Assembly: GCA_032719365.1 (NCBI GenBank) | Contig: CM064862.1 | Coordinates: forward strand, 5,110,001 to 5,174,000 | Origin: Prinsepia uniflora | Lineage: Eukaryota > Streptophyta > Magnoliopsida > Rosales > Rosaceae | DNA length: 64,000 bases | Direction: 5' to 3' | In this document: piece by piece, positions 44,565-56,406 of the stretch | Layout of the letters: every line of letters begins with the position of its first letter | Numbering within the stretch: the first letter of the stretch is position 1 | Program-made: the position numbers and the translations under genes | Notes under the pieces: model-generated | What the model saw: only the letters and a program-made list of their open reading frames with translations | Databases searched by the model: none | What the model was told of the DNA's origin: nothing

Positions 44565-45703
44565 TAAGTAGCCGACCTTGGGAGAGCATTTCAATGGACT
44601 TTCTTGGAGGATTTTCTAAAACCAAGTCCGGGAATGATTACTTGTTTGTAGTTGTGGATTGTTTCAGCAAGATGATATACTCATTCCTTGCAAGAAGACT
44701 GTAACCAGAAAGGGAGTTTTTTTTTCCAACGTGTATGGAAACATTTTGGCTTACCTTTGTTGATTATATCAAACAAAGATAGTCAATTCTTAGGCCATTT
44801 CTGGAGGTCATTATGGGGAATGATGGATACCAGGTTGAAGCGTAGTACTACTTTTCATACACATATTGATGGACAAACAGAGGTCGTTAACTGAACTATG
44901 GTCCATTTATTAAGGGGTTATAAATCCAAGCACCCAAAAACTTGGGATGAAAGTCTCCCTTACTTATAGTCTACTTTTAATTGAGCAATTTATGGCTCCA
45001 CACTGAAATTTCCATTCAAGGTTTGTTTTGGGTACTTACCCCAAAGTCTTTTTTGTTTGGCCTTCACTACACATAACAAGCCATAAAGTGGAAAAAGAAG
45101 AAGAAGAAGATGTTCGAGCACAAAATTAAATTTCTCGAACGAGTTAAGGAGGTTCATTCAGACGTGGAAGCACAACTGCAACGATTTTAACAACGATATA
45201 AAACTTGTCATGAAAAGCATCGTGTGCCATGTACCTTTAAAGAAAGTGACTTGGTATGGTTACACCATAGGAAAGAGCGATTAACTGTATAAGACAATAA
45301 GCTCAAGCCTATCTGATATGGGCCATTTAAGATCATCAAGCAAATTGGTGACAGTGCCTTCCAGCTTGATCTACCACCATACATGCATATGTACTCAGCC
45401 ATTAATGCCGAGAATTTAAAACTCTTTGAACCATCTATATTGCATGATGATCCTGATAAGAATGCCCGTCTTCCTGCAGTCAATGACTTGAAGATGGAGC
45501 GAGAAAATCCTTTAGAGGATTGTATCTTAAAGCAAAAGATTTGTGAGACGAGACATGGAAAGTATAAGTATTTCCGCACAGGCAAAAAAGGCCAACTTCC
45601 CAGCAAATCCAAGTGGTACTTACGGGCAACGACAATTACAGAGTTTCCTCATCTCCAAATACCTTTAACAGGAGCTCAAGGTTCCTACATGGGAGAGCCA
45701 TGA
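44565..45703 (+). pseudogene. Decayed Ty3/gypsy pol, integrase to C-terminus
   Basis: This continues the gypsy gene after the solo LTR. An integrase-core segment (WESISMDFLGGFSKT-like, then VVVDCFSKMI) is followed by QRVWKHFGLPLLIISNKDSQ and HTHIDGQTEVVN, covering the second aspartate region and the glutamate region. Further on are FKIIKQIGDSAFQLDLPPYM and a C-terminal tail ending near 45703 with a chromodomain-like spacing (GKYKYFRTGK, then SKSKWYLRA). There are many stops and frameshifts. Confidence 0.7.
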
Positions 45704-46150
45704 TCCAAGAGGATCTTATGATAATTATAATTTAATTATAATTATCTTATAATTAGTTATAATGAAATGGTTATAAATTATCCAGGAGGATCTTATGATA
45801 ATTATAATTAATTTAATTATAATTTTCTTATAATTAGTTATAATGAAACGATTATAAGCAGTTCCATTATAATTAATATCTAAAATGATTATAACAGTTT
45901 AGTTATAATATATTGTTATCACAGTTTTTACCATTACGAACTAATGGTTTAAAACTAATTACTTTATTTTTAGCAATATCAGTTTTAACCATTACTAACT
46001 AATCGTTTAAAACTACATACTTTGTTTTTACTTTTATATTTTAGGAAATTATCTTTGTATATAAATCAGCGTAGTTGAAGGAATTAATCATTCAATGGAA
46101 ATCAGCTTTCTTTTGTTTCAATATTCTTCTTTTCTTCAGTCTTCATAATT
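45704..46150. repeat. AT-rich tail with a duplicated block of about 75 bp
   Basis: A segment containing AGGATCTTATGATAATTATA and GTTATAATGAAA occurs twice in tandem (about 45712 and 45788). A TATATAAAT box at 46059 and a T-rich leader follow, which may be the gypsy element's 3' LTR; no 5' partner was found. Confidence 0.45.
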
Positions 46151-46162
46151 ATTTTTCTCTTA

Positions 46163-46330
46163 TTAAGCTTTCAAAAGAAGGAGAGACACTTATTTCCTAC
46201 TGAAGTTGATTTCAGTAGTTGGTTACGTGAATATATACCAATCTTAAACCGGTTGATTACGTGAAAGAGGAAATTGCGAATCTGTACTTTATGATATATT
46301 GCATGCATCCTGGCTAAGGATCTGTGTACG
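46163..46330 (+). pseudogene. DUF594 gene remnant
   Basis: This short stretch aligns base by base with 12180-12335 of the intact DUF594 gene. Shared landmarks are ACGTGAAT, AAACCGG, GTGAAAG, AATCTGT and GCATGCATCCTGGCTAAGGA, which in the intact gene reads GCATGTATCCTGGCCAAGGA. It covers the end of the coding region around the KSVLFDACILAKDLRTL motif. It has indels and no usable frame. Together with the duplicated flank at 47567 it points to a former tandem copy of the gene. Confidence 0.7.
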
Positions 46331-47566
46331 TAAAATTGGGCTAGAGAATTATACTTGACATGAACTTGAGTTTCGAAACGAAAAAGACTCAATAAAAGAA
46401 TTAATACTAGACCATTACCAATAAAATTAAAAAGCTAAGTAGGGGGCACCGGCCACAAGCAGTGTGGCACAAAGCAACAAAATTAGTTTTTGGTTACTCT
46501 ATTTTGCTCTTCAATTTTGATCATCATATTATTATTATGTTTCTATTTTAATTGCGGTATGTGTTTGAGTTTAAGTGCAATTTAAGTCCAATACTTAACT
46601 TACTTCTGCTAGTTTAATTAACGGAATATACTGATCGAAAAAATAACATTTTGATTAAAATTGAAGTTTTGAATCAAAATATATATAGTGATCGGAAAAG
46701 AATTTTACCGTAATTAACATATATATATATATATATATATATCCGTTCAAAGTGAAGACACGTACGGATGTACTTCCAAACCAAAGAACTGCACATGTAT
46801 TTTCCTTATACCTTACCAACTCTAGGTTAGTACTTAGGATTCCCAAATTTAATTTCCAATAAACGAATAAAGTTTTACGCACATATAGTAAGCACTAAAC
46901 AACATCTTGTGTGCGGTCGAGAGTAGAAGAATATTCTTTTTAAAGTATAAAAATAACTCATTGAAGTGTCGTCCTCATCTCACTTAAACTTCTTCAAGTT
47001 CACACAAGACATTGCTTATATTTTAAAATCTCTCGAGTCACTCTCGAGAGCCCCACTAGGAATTTAATTGATTGTAATACTTTTCAAGTGTAAATTCTGT
47101 TTTTTTTTTTTTTAACTTAAAACGCGTACTAAACGGCAAGATATATTTTAAAAGACTTATAAAAACTTTATTAAATTGCACAAAAAAATATTTAGTTTTT
47201 GATGTAAATGTTTATGTTCATCTTTAATCGAACTTCTTTCTTTGAAGCGTATAAAGAGGCTAATATTATCCATATTGTAATATATTAAAGGAGAATATTA
47301 TGTGATAGCATTTCGATACAGTACATCTAAAACATATTTTCACTGCAGAGGCATAAAAACATGAAAATGGAACCGGAAAGCTGTTTAAGGCAAATCGTTA
47401 AAGATATGATACGTTTATAAAATCTCATTTTCATTCGAAATTTCCCATATTTCTTTCATTTATTGATATATATAGCTGATTGTTTTAGAATAGAAGATCA
47501 TCATTTAGAACTTAAACGTTAAGTACTTCTAGTGTCTAAACAACTACGTACATAAGTTATCCTACA
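46331..47566. other. AT-rich spacer with a TA microsatellite
   Basis: AT-rich sequence with a TA microsatellite at about 46720-46742 and T-runs near 47100. No gene or transposon boundary is seen. Confidence 0.4.
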
Positions 47567-47718
47567 TGTAACTTTGAGCTTTAAAGATCCTTTCTTCTCT
47601 CTTGGAAGCAAAGAATATATATACTGTCTTCTCTCTTGGAAGCAAAGAATATTACTGGTAGTTGCTAGCACATGGATATATAAAGATGTACAGTTCTGCT
47701 GAGATGATCAGAAGCAAA
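47567..47718 (+). repeat. Dispersed duplicate of 7190-7310
   Basis: This matches the block upstream of the intact DUF594 gene. It additionally carries an internal tandem duplication of about 38 bp around CTCTTGGAAGCAAAGAATAT. The match ends six bases before the Harbinger-like element, whose insertion probably broke it. Confidence 0.7.
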
Positions 47719-47724
47719 CATTAA

Positions 47725-48866
47725 GGGGATTGTATTTGATTGAGATTTTAATGGGTTTTAATAGATTTTAAATGATTTAGAATTATAATAGATTTTATAT
47801 AATTTCACCTTATTTTATATGATTTCACTCAAATCATTTCAAATTTCAATAGATTTTGTAATAAATTTATATAGATTTTGAAGTATTTCTATGGATTTTA
47901 TAAATATAAACCATATTCAACAGGACCAGATGTGCACATTCCCCATTTCTCTTCTCTCCATCACCATTTGGTAATGACAACCACATACTACAAAGTATCA
48001 GACATGACTTCTTTCAATAAACAAAATTTTGTACCAAAACAAACCGTAGTCACACTCTTCCAAACAAAATTAGCTTAATAAAACGTTTATCATCGTAATT
48101 ATCATAAAAAAGAACAAAAACAAAAACCAAAATACATTAAAGTAACCAGTCAAAGTTATAAAAAATTAGGAAAGTAACTGCAAATAGAATGTTCAATCCA
48201 ATAAACCAAGGGAAAGAGAGGAAATAACCGAAAGAGAGGTAAGAATGAAGTTGATGACGAGAAGTGTGAGCTTGTTATAAGTCAAACTTGGATTGTCAAT
48301 TGGCTCTTTATGGTTTTGTATTTCCAGACGGGGATTTGGTCTTGTTCCATGTAACATCTGTTATTAATATATCTTGTTATGTTGTCTTCTCTTTTGAATA
48401 ACTGTTTCCATGGGAAAAAAAAAATTGACAATGGTGGTGGTGTTGCTTCTATTACTGAGAGTGGTGGTGGTGCCGCTTTAGTTGGGACGAGGAAGGGGGA
48501 CAATGTAAAAATGTTTTGAGAAGGAAGAATTTTTTTTTCCTTTCAAATCCAATGAAATATTAGGTGAGGTGTGATGATTTTGATGGTGGAGTAATATGTG
48601 TATTTTTTCTTAGCAAATCTATCAAAATCCACCAATTAAAAAAATCATAAGAAATCATCCAACTTTTGAATACACCTATATTTGTAAATTATATTTTACA
48701 ATCTTAATTGAATACACCTAAATTTTAAAGGATTTTAAAACAATCTATTAAAAGATAGATTGAATACACCTTGATTTGTATAAAACCTATTAAAATCCTG
48801 ATTGAATACGTCTGGATTTGAAAACCCTTTAAAATCATTTAAAAATCAAAATTGAATACACCCCCC
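47725..48866. mobile_element. Harbinger-like non-autonomous element (1.14 kb)
   Basis: The ends GGGGATTGTATTTGATT and, inverted, GGGGGGTGTATTCAATT form imperfect terminal inverted repeats that continue as TTTTAA-rich sub-terminal repeats. Both sides carry the 3-bp duplication TAA (47722-47724 and 48867-48869), the PIF/Harbinger signature. No transposase frame is present. Confidence 0.7.
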
Positions 48867-49127
48867 TAAGAAAATTCTAGAGAGAGAAAGCGAACCTTAG
48901 CTGCAGCGTAACAAGGTTGTTAGTACAACTGACTTCCCTTTGGCTTTTCCTTTTCTCTTAAAAGGTATCCCTAACCTGAGTACATTTATTTGTTATTTCC
49001 TTTCAATTATATTAAACTATGAACCAATAGAACTGATATGCATTATGTTGTAAATAATTATCGTAAACTAATTTCACACTATAACTACAACAATATCTGT
49101 CGAAGATATATAATGTCATTGTGGATA
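48867..49127. other. Short spacer, nothing recognised
   Basis: Unassigned AT-rich sequence between the Harbinger-like element and a CACTA end. A TTAGCTGCAGCG motif near 48898 may continue the homology with about 7363. Confidence 0.35.
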
Positions 49128-49240
49128 CACTACAAGAAAAAATGCATGTCCCAACAAATTATTTTGTCAGCAAAGACTCAAATTTTGTCGGGAAAGGTTT
49201 ATGATAACAAAATATTTTGTCAACTATATCGTCACTATAG
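49128..49240 (+). mobile_element. CACTA element left terminus, interrupted
   Basis: CACTACAAGAAAAAATGC at 49128 is a typical CACTA terminus. It is followed by sub-terminal repeats of the ATTTTGTC type at about 49160, 49183 and 49212. The copia LTR enters 113 bases in, and no right end is found in the window. Confidence 0.65.
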
Positions 49241-49494
49241 TAAAAGGATTTTTGCAGATTATGAGAGGAAGTAGATGAAGGTGAGATTTAGAGAGTTGAG
49301 AGAAGGAAGCTAAAGGAAGAGAGAAATCTTATTTTCACATACTCTTTACTTTGCACACACTACACATATATTAACACACGGGTCTAGCTAGAACCGTTCT
49401 AACAGTCCTAACAATCTACTAACTGATTTTGACAGCTCATCATTTGTACAGCTGTATAACTAACTTACTAACAACCTACACGTGTTAACTTACA
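49241..49494 (-). repeat. Copia 3' LTR
   Basis: On the minus strand it begins TGTAAGTTAACACG and ends ATCCTTTTA. It is 254 bp. A TTAATATATG box near 49370 could be the LTR TATA element. Confidence 0.88.
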
Positions 49495-52400
49495 GCCTCC
49501 CTCAATCTGATGCTAGAGGGACGATGCAGCAGATTGGTGCGGTAGAACTCGAATTTAGGTAGATGCAAACCGTGAGTCATTACATCAGCTAACTGGTTCT
49601 TTGAACACACATGAGCCAGACGAAGAACCTTGCTTTGAACACGCTCATGAACAAAATGAACATCAAGCTCCACATGTTTGGTTCGTCCATGGAACACTGG
49701 ATTGTGAGCAATCTGAATGGCAGACATGCTGTCACACCAGATCAATGGTATGCGAGGGAGGGTGAGATGAAGGTCTTTGAGTAAGTGTTGTATCCAGTGC
49801 ATCTCACACGCTGTATTTGCTAAGGCCCGATATTCGGATTCAGCAGATGATCGTGATACAGTTTGTTGCTTCTTAGCACCCCATGATATGGGGTTGCACC
49901 CAATAAACACGATGTGGCCAGAAGTGGAACGCCTTGTGTTGGGATCCCCTCCCCAATCTGCGTCTGAAAAGGCTTGGAGATGAAGGCTTCTAGGGACATA
50001 GCTGAGACCAAGCTCGAGAGTACCCTTAACATGACGGAGAATACGTTTCACGGCTACCATGTGTACATCTGTGGGAGCATGCATGAATTGACAGACTGTA
50101 TTGACTGCAAACACTATATCAGGGCGACTAAACGTCAAGTATTGCAGGGCTCCAACCATGCGTCGATAAAGTGAGGGATCAGGTAGGAGAGTACCATCGT
50201 GGAGAAGCAATTTGGAGTCTGGGACTATAGGAGTCGTGACTGAACTGCAGTTTGACATTCCAACCTTTGCTAGGAGATCACGGGCATACTTACCCTGGTT
50301 AATAAAGATGCCATTGGAGTGATAACATGCCTGGAGACCAAGGAAATAGGACAAGTTGCCAAGATCTTTCATATCAAACTCAGTGTGAAGATCGTGAATC
50401 AGTCGTGACATGGCCTGGGAGCTGTTCCCAGTCACTATGATATCATCAACATATAACAAAACGATAAGGAGGTCTGATTGTGATGAAGGACAAAGAGAGC
50501 AGAATCAGAGAGGGATTGAACAAAGCCAAGTTTGAGCATATAACCCGTGAATCGAGCATTCCAGGCCCGGGGGGCCTGTTTCAAACCGTATAGAGACTTG
50601 TGCAGCTTACACACATAGGAAGGAGCATGTTCATCCTCAAACCCGGGTGGTTGTGTCATGTAAACTTCCTCATCAAGATGACCATGAAGGAAAGCATTCT
50701 TCACGTCTAATTGCCTGAGAGTCCAATGGAAGTGAGCAGCCAAAGCTAGAACAAGACGAACCGTTGTGTGTTTTACTACGGGACTAAAGGTTTCTCCATA
50801 GTCAATACCAGCCTCCTGAAGGTAGCGTTTAGCAACCAGACGTGCCTTGTGCCGTGCCACTGAGCCATCTGCATTTCTTTTTAACTTGAACACCCATTTG
50901 CACCCAATCACACTGCGATGGGATGGCAAAGGCACCAAAGACCAGGTCTTCTGATGCTTAAGGGCAGTTAACTCCTCAACCATAGCTTTTTTCCATTCAG
51001 GTACATGTGAAGCCTGCTGGTATGTCACTAGTTCAATGAGAGGACTCACAGATTGCAAGGTTGTGTGGAGAGCAAGATAGCCATGGCGCTTGGATTTGAT
51101 AATCCCTCTTTTGGATCGGGTCACCATGGGATGATGAGAGGATGTTGAAGAGGAGGTACCAGGATGTGTAATGTCCACCACTAGATCAATAGAGTCGTGT
51201 GTGGAACCACCTGATGAAGGACTTGTCGAGGGACAGACCACTGATCCTGAGACAGGAGTGATGATGCCTGTGTGCTGAACCAAGGGTTCATGACCAAATG
51301 AGAGAGGTGCTGGGGGAACATCATTGGATAGCACAGGAGTTTCAGGAGGGACACTAGGTTGCTGTGCAGGATCTGTGGTAACCGGTGGAGTGCAGGAAGG
51401 GGAATCTCTAGATCCGGAGGAGACAGTTCCACCAGAAGTTGGTGTAGAGTAGAGAGGAGTGTAACTGGATGGTGTGATCGGGCTATAATCCCTGGTGGTG
51501 AGTGTCTCCTTAGGGACAGAGGCAGAGGAAAATGGAAAGGTGTTTTCATCAAAAACGACATGCCTAGAAATAAAGGTCTTCTGGTTAGGGATATGGTAAC
51601 ACAAATAACCTTTATACCCATGAGCATAGCCAACAAAGGTGCATTGCTTCGTTCTTGGTTCTAGCTTGTGATGATTGTATGGTCGAAGGAAGGGGTAACA
51701 AGCACAGCCAAATACCTTGAGAGATAGAAGAGATGGGTGATGGCCAAATAGCAAGGAGTAAGGGGAGTTCATATGTAATGTAGCTGTTGGCATTCGATTG
51801 ATGAGGAAGTTGGCTGTGGAGCAGGCATGAAACCAGAGTGACAGAGGCAGTGAAGCAGTTTGAAGCAAAGTAATCGTTGTTTCTATAAGATGGCGATGTT
51901 TTCTTTCAGCCAATCCATTCTGCTGGGGTGTATAGGGACATGATTTATAATGGACAATACCCCTAGTCGACAAGAACTCAGTCATAGCATTGCTCACAAA
52001 CTCACCTCCCCCATCACTTTGAAAGATTTTGATATGCTTATTGAAGAAGTTATGTACATAAGCATGAAACTTGACTAAAGTGGAGTAGGCATCCGATTTA
52101 TTCATCAATGGATACAACCAAGTATATCTAGTGAAGTCATCAACAAAGAGTACATAGTACTTGAAACCAAGACTAGAAGGACAAGGACTAGGTCCCCACA
52201 CATCTGAATGTATCTTGACAAAGGGTTCTGTGGATCGATGATCAGAAGTAGTGAAGGGTAGTCTTGATACCTTGCCTTGAAGACATGATTGACATAGTTG
52301 AGGCACTGTATCTGGAGAGTAGGGAAGATGTGCCTGAGTGAGCATTGAGCCAAGTACTCCACTGGCAGGATGTCCCAAACGCTGATGCCAGAGTGAAGAT

Positions 52401-54169
52401 GAAACCTTCTGGCCTAGGTACGCAGTATAGGGAGAATAGGTAGTGACATGAGTAGAAGGAACAGCCTTAGGAAGTGGATACAGGCCATCAATGCTAGGAA
52501 GTTTGTGCAGAGTTCTCCCCAAGTGATCCTGAATGCGAAGGCACTTGGCATCAAACAGCATTTGGCAGTTGTTGTTCAAGCAGAACTTATGAACAGAAAG
52601 CAGATTATGCACAAGTCTAGGAACGTGATATACTTCCTTCAGTTTAAAGATATGCTCATCTAGTGGCAATGTCAAGGAACCTACACTAGAAATAGAGAGG
52701 ATAGAACCATTGCCTACTGCGATACCTGGTTTTGAAGCACATGCTTGAACCTGTCGAAGTTGACCATCATCTGAGACCATGTGATTGGTGGCACCTGAAT
52801 CAACAAGCCAGAAGTTAGGGTCACTGAATTCGTATGCAAAGTTAGCTGAGAAGGCCTGTGGTGGTGCTGTAGCAATGTAAGCCTGCGGGTGTGAATCAGT
52901 GTGAGCAGGCAATCTGAAGTTACTTCTCTGGGAGCAGTCTGGTGCCTCATGACCTGGGACTTTGCACAGTTGACAGACTGGTAAGGTTGAGGCCTGCATA
53001 TAGTGTGGTGAGGAACCTAGGATCCCTGAACTTGGGTTGGACACAAGCACTTGTCCTGCGGACCCTTGTGGAGAGAAAGAGTTAGTGATACTGCCCGGTG
53101 AGTATTCCAGGGTCTGGTTGTTATAGCCATGAGGTCCAGGGTTGTAGCCTCCATTGTTGTAACCTCCATGGCCTCCATTGTTATAACCTCCACGGCCACC
53201 ACGACCATTACTCCAGTCATTGTTGTAACCTCCACGATTTCCTCTACTGTTGTTCCAGTTTCCATTCCAGTTGTTGTTGTTCCAGTTGCTGTTCCAGTTT
53301 CCATTCCAGTTGTTGTTCCAGTTCCATCGTCCCCTCCCATTGTTCCTGCCTCGACCTCTGTTGTTTGGCCAGTAGTTAGTGTTCCAATGATTATTATTGC
53401 TCCTACCTTGCCAGTGAGAGTTTGATGGAGGTGCAGGATCAGATTCTTGTCCTGAAGCTCCCTCCTTAGCAGCAGTCATTGCTATAAGCAGTGAGTTATG
53501 TGAGGCAGTTTGAGTTGCTACCTTAGAGAGATCAGCTTCCTCAGCTAGGAGCAGTGTTCTCAATTCAGAAAGAGTAACAGGTACGGGTCTTGCACGAATG
53601 TGTAACTTAAAGGGATGATATTCACAAGGTAATCCATTAAGAGTGATAAGAATAACATCCTTGTCTGAAACAGGTACACCAGCACTGGCTAACCTTTGTC
53701 TAGCAGATCGTATTTTGTTGAAGAAGACTTCAATAGAATCTGATCCTTTCTGGATTGTTTGAAGGTTTGTTTTCAGTTGCATAAGGTTGGCCTCTGACAA
53801 TGATGAGAACCTCTCTTGCAGTGTAAGCCAGGCTTCTCGTGAAGAGTCATAGTTCATGATTTCAGTAAATGCCTCTTCTGAAATCGTAGCAATGATGACA
53901 TTCAAGAGTGCAGCATCTACATCCATCCAGGTCTTGAAAGATGAGTCTGTATTTACAGGACACGGACTGGTGCCATCTAGATGATCAAAGAGATGATAAC
54001 CTTTCAGCAGACGCTGAATCTTGGCACTCCAAGAGACATAGTTAGTCTCATCAAGCTTCATCGACATGAAGTCAGTAACATTCTTAAGAATCTCCATAAT
54101 TGCTAGCATAGTTCCAAAAATCAAGACTGAGGAAGAAAAGCCACTTATCTTGGATGGACAATCTTTCAA
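49485..54169 (-). pseudogene. Copia gag-pol polyprotein with one frameshift
   Basis: The first frame (54169-50435) gives 1,244 residues. Residues about 25-215 are a copia-type gag, and about 270-350 a glycine/asparagine-rich stretch. A zinc knuckle CQLCKVPGHEAPDC lies near 400, and the protease motif DSGATNH near 455. The pre-integrase block LWHQRLGHPASG lies near 590. The integrase has SDVWGP, SDGGGEF and QNGLAERKH near 655, 717 and 755. Reverse transcriptase follows (KNAFLHGHLDEEVYM near 1157). A one-base deletion at about 50475, relative to the second copy, ends the frame just before the YVDD active site. The rest of RT and RNase H (DADWGGDPNTRRSTSGH, SSAESEYRAL) continues in another frame to 49485. 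Otherwise it looks intact. Confidence 0.92.
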
Positions 54170-54412
54170 CGATCAACTGAGTAGCCAAAAGTGGTGATTC
54201 AGAAACCAAGATTGACAAAAAGAAATAGAGGAATCAACAAGATGAAGAACTGAAGCAGTATCGGGAGGTGAAGAGGAGAATTTTGAGAAATGAATAAGGA
54301 GAAGAGCAGAAACAGCAGCGGGAGAAGAAGAGGAGCACTTGTTCACCGAAATGCAATTTACGCAGTAGTGTGATTTGATCGAGCACAGGATCTGTAGCCA
54401 TGAGCCATCATA

Positions 54413-54424
54413 GCTCTGATACCA
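54413..54424 (-). promoter_or_regulatory. Copia primer-binding site
   Basis: On the minus strand TGGTATCAGAGC starts immediately after the 5' LTR. It is a perfect match to the plant initiator tRNA-Met primer site. Confidence 0.92.
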
Positions 54425-54678
54425 TAAAAGGATTTTTGCAGATTATGAGAGGAAGTAGATGAAGGTGAGATTCAGAGAGTTGAGAGAAGGAAGCTAAAGG
54501 AAGAGAGAAATCTTATTTTCACATACTCTTTACTTTGCACACACTACACATATATTAACACACGGGTCTAGCTAGAACCGTTCTAACAGTCCTAACAATC
54601 TACTAACTGATTTTGACAGTACATCATTTGTACAGCTGTATAACTAACTTACTAACAACCTACACGTGTTATCTTACA
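54425..54678 (-). repeat. Copia 5' LTR, shared with the truncated copy
   Basis: 254 bp, differing from 49241-49494 at 4 positions. It is at once the 5' LTR of the full element and the 3' LTR of the truncated element to its right. Confidence 0.9.
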
Positions 54679-56406
54679 AACCTCCCTCAATCTGATGCTA
54701 GAGGGACGATGCAGCAGATTGGTGCGGTAGAACTCGAATTTAGGTAGATGCAAACCGTGAGTCATTACATCAGCTAACTGGTTCTTTGAACACACATGAG
54801 CCAGACGAAGAACCTTGCTTTGAACAAGCTCACGAACAAAATGAACATCAAGCTCCACATGTTTGGTTCGTCCATGGAACACTGGATTGTGAGCAATCTG
54901 AATGGCAGACATGCTGTCACACCAGATCAATGGTATGCGAGGGAGGGTGAGATGAAGGTCTTTGAGTAAGTGTTGTATCCAGTGCATCTCACACGCTGTA
55001 TTTGCTAAGGCCCGATATTCGGATTCAGCAGATGATCGTGATACAGTTTGTTGCTTCTTAGCACCCCATGATATGGGGTTGCACCCAATAAACACGATGT
55101 GGCCAGAAGTGGAACGCCTTGTGTTGGGATCCCCTCCCCAATCTGCGTCTGAAAAGGCTTGGAGATGAAGGCTTCTAGGGACATAGCTGAGACCAAGCTC
55201 GAGAGTACCCTTAACATAATGGAGAATACGTTTCATGGCTACCATGTGTACATCTGTGGGAGCATGCATGAATTGACAGACTGTATTGACTGCAAACACT
55301 ATATCAGGGCGACTAAACGTCAAGTATTGCAGGGCTCCAACCATGCGTCGATAAAGTGAGGGATCAGGTAGGAGAGTACCATCTTGGAGAAGCAATTTGG
55401 AGTCTGGGACTATAGGAGTCGTGACTGAACTGCAGTTTGACATTCCAACCTTTGCTAGGAGATCACGGGCATACTTACCCTGGTTAATAAAGATGCCATT
55501 GGAGTGATAACATACCTGGAGACCAAGGAAATAGGACAAGTTGCCAAGATCTTTCATATCAAACTCAGTGTGAAGATCGTGAATCAGTCGTGACATGGCC
55601 TGGGAGCTGTTCCCAGTCACTATGATATCATCAACATATAACAAAACGATAAGGAGGTCTGAATTGTGATGAAGGACAAAGAGAGCAGAATCAGAGTGGG
55701 ATTGAACAAAGCCAAGTTTGAGCATATAACCCATGAATCGAGCATTCCAGGCCCGGGGGGCCTGTTTCAAACCGTATAGAGACTTGTGCAGCTTACACAC
55801 ATAGGAAGGAGCATGTTCATCCTCAAACCCGGGTGGTTGTGTCATGTAAACTTCCTCATCAAGATGACCATGAAGGAAAGCATTCTTCACGTCTAATTGC
55901 CTGAGAGTCCAATGGAAGTGAGCAGCCAAAGCTAGAACAAGACGAACCGTTGTGTGTTTTACTACGGGACTAAAGGTTTCTCCATAGTCAATACCAGCCT
56001 CCTGAAGGTAGCCTTTAGCAACCAAGCGTGCCTTGTGCCGTGCCACTGAGCCATCTGCATTTCTTTTTAACTTGAACACCCATTTGCACCCAATCACATT
56101 GCGATGGGATGGCAAAGGCACCAAAGACCAGGTCTTCTGATGCTTAAGGGCAGTTAACTCCTCAACCATAGCTTGTTTCCATTCAGGTACATGTGAAGCC
56201 TGCTGGTATGTCACTGGTTCAATGAGAGGACTCACAGATTGCAAGGTTGTGTGGAGAGCAAGATAGCCATCGGGCTTGGATTTGATAATCCCTCTTTTGG
56301 ATCGGGTCACCATGGGATGATGAGAGGATGTTGAAGAGGAGGTACCAGGATGTGTAATGTCCACCACTAGATCGATAGAGTCGTGTGTGGAACCACCTGA
56401 TGAAGG
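54652..56406 (-). pseudogene. Second copia copy, 5'-truncated (RT and RNase H only)
   Basis: The minus strand encodes the last third of the same copia polyprotein without a frameshift. Its blocks are a serine-rich linker, the reverse transcriptase (KNAFLHGHLDEEVYM, then LLYVDDIIVTG) and RNase H (DADWGGDPNTRRSTSGH). About a dozen amino-acid differences separate it from the full copy. Homology stops sharply at 56406, where Tat-lineage DNA begins. Gag, protease, integrase and the 5' LTR are gone. The frame's apparent first residues come from the neighbouring Tat element read backwards. Confidence 0.9.

Larger units (their letters stand above)
49241..54678 (-). mobile_element. Ty1/copia element, nearly complete and young
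   Basis: Two 254-bp LTRs (49241-49494 and 54425-54678) flank a 4.93-kb interior holding gag-pol on the minus strand. A primer-binding site and a polypurine tract (GAGGGAGG on the minus strand, about 49497-49504) lie where expected. The LTRs differ at only 4 positions by eye, so the insertion is recent. The right-hand LTR is shared with a second, truncated copia copy, so no target duplication can be tested. Confidence 0.9.

Noticed and set aside
53017..53425. Open frames in other phases over the copia gag repeat
   Set aside because: They are shadows of the glycine/asparagine-codon repeat; the gag frame itself is continuous with all copia domains.
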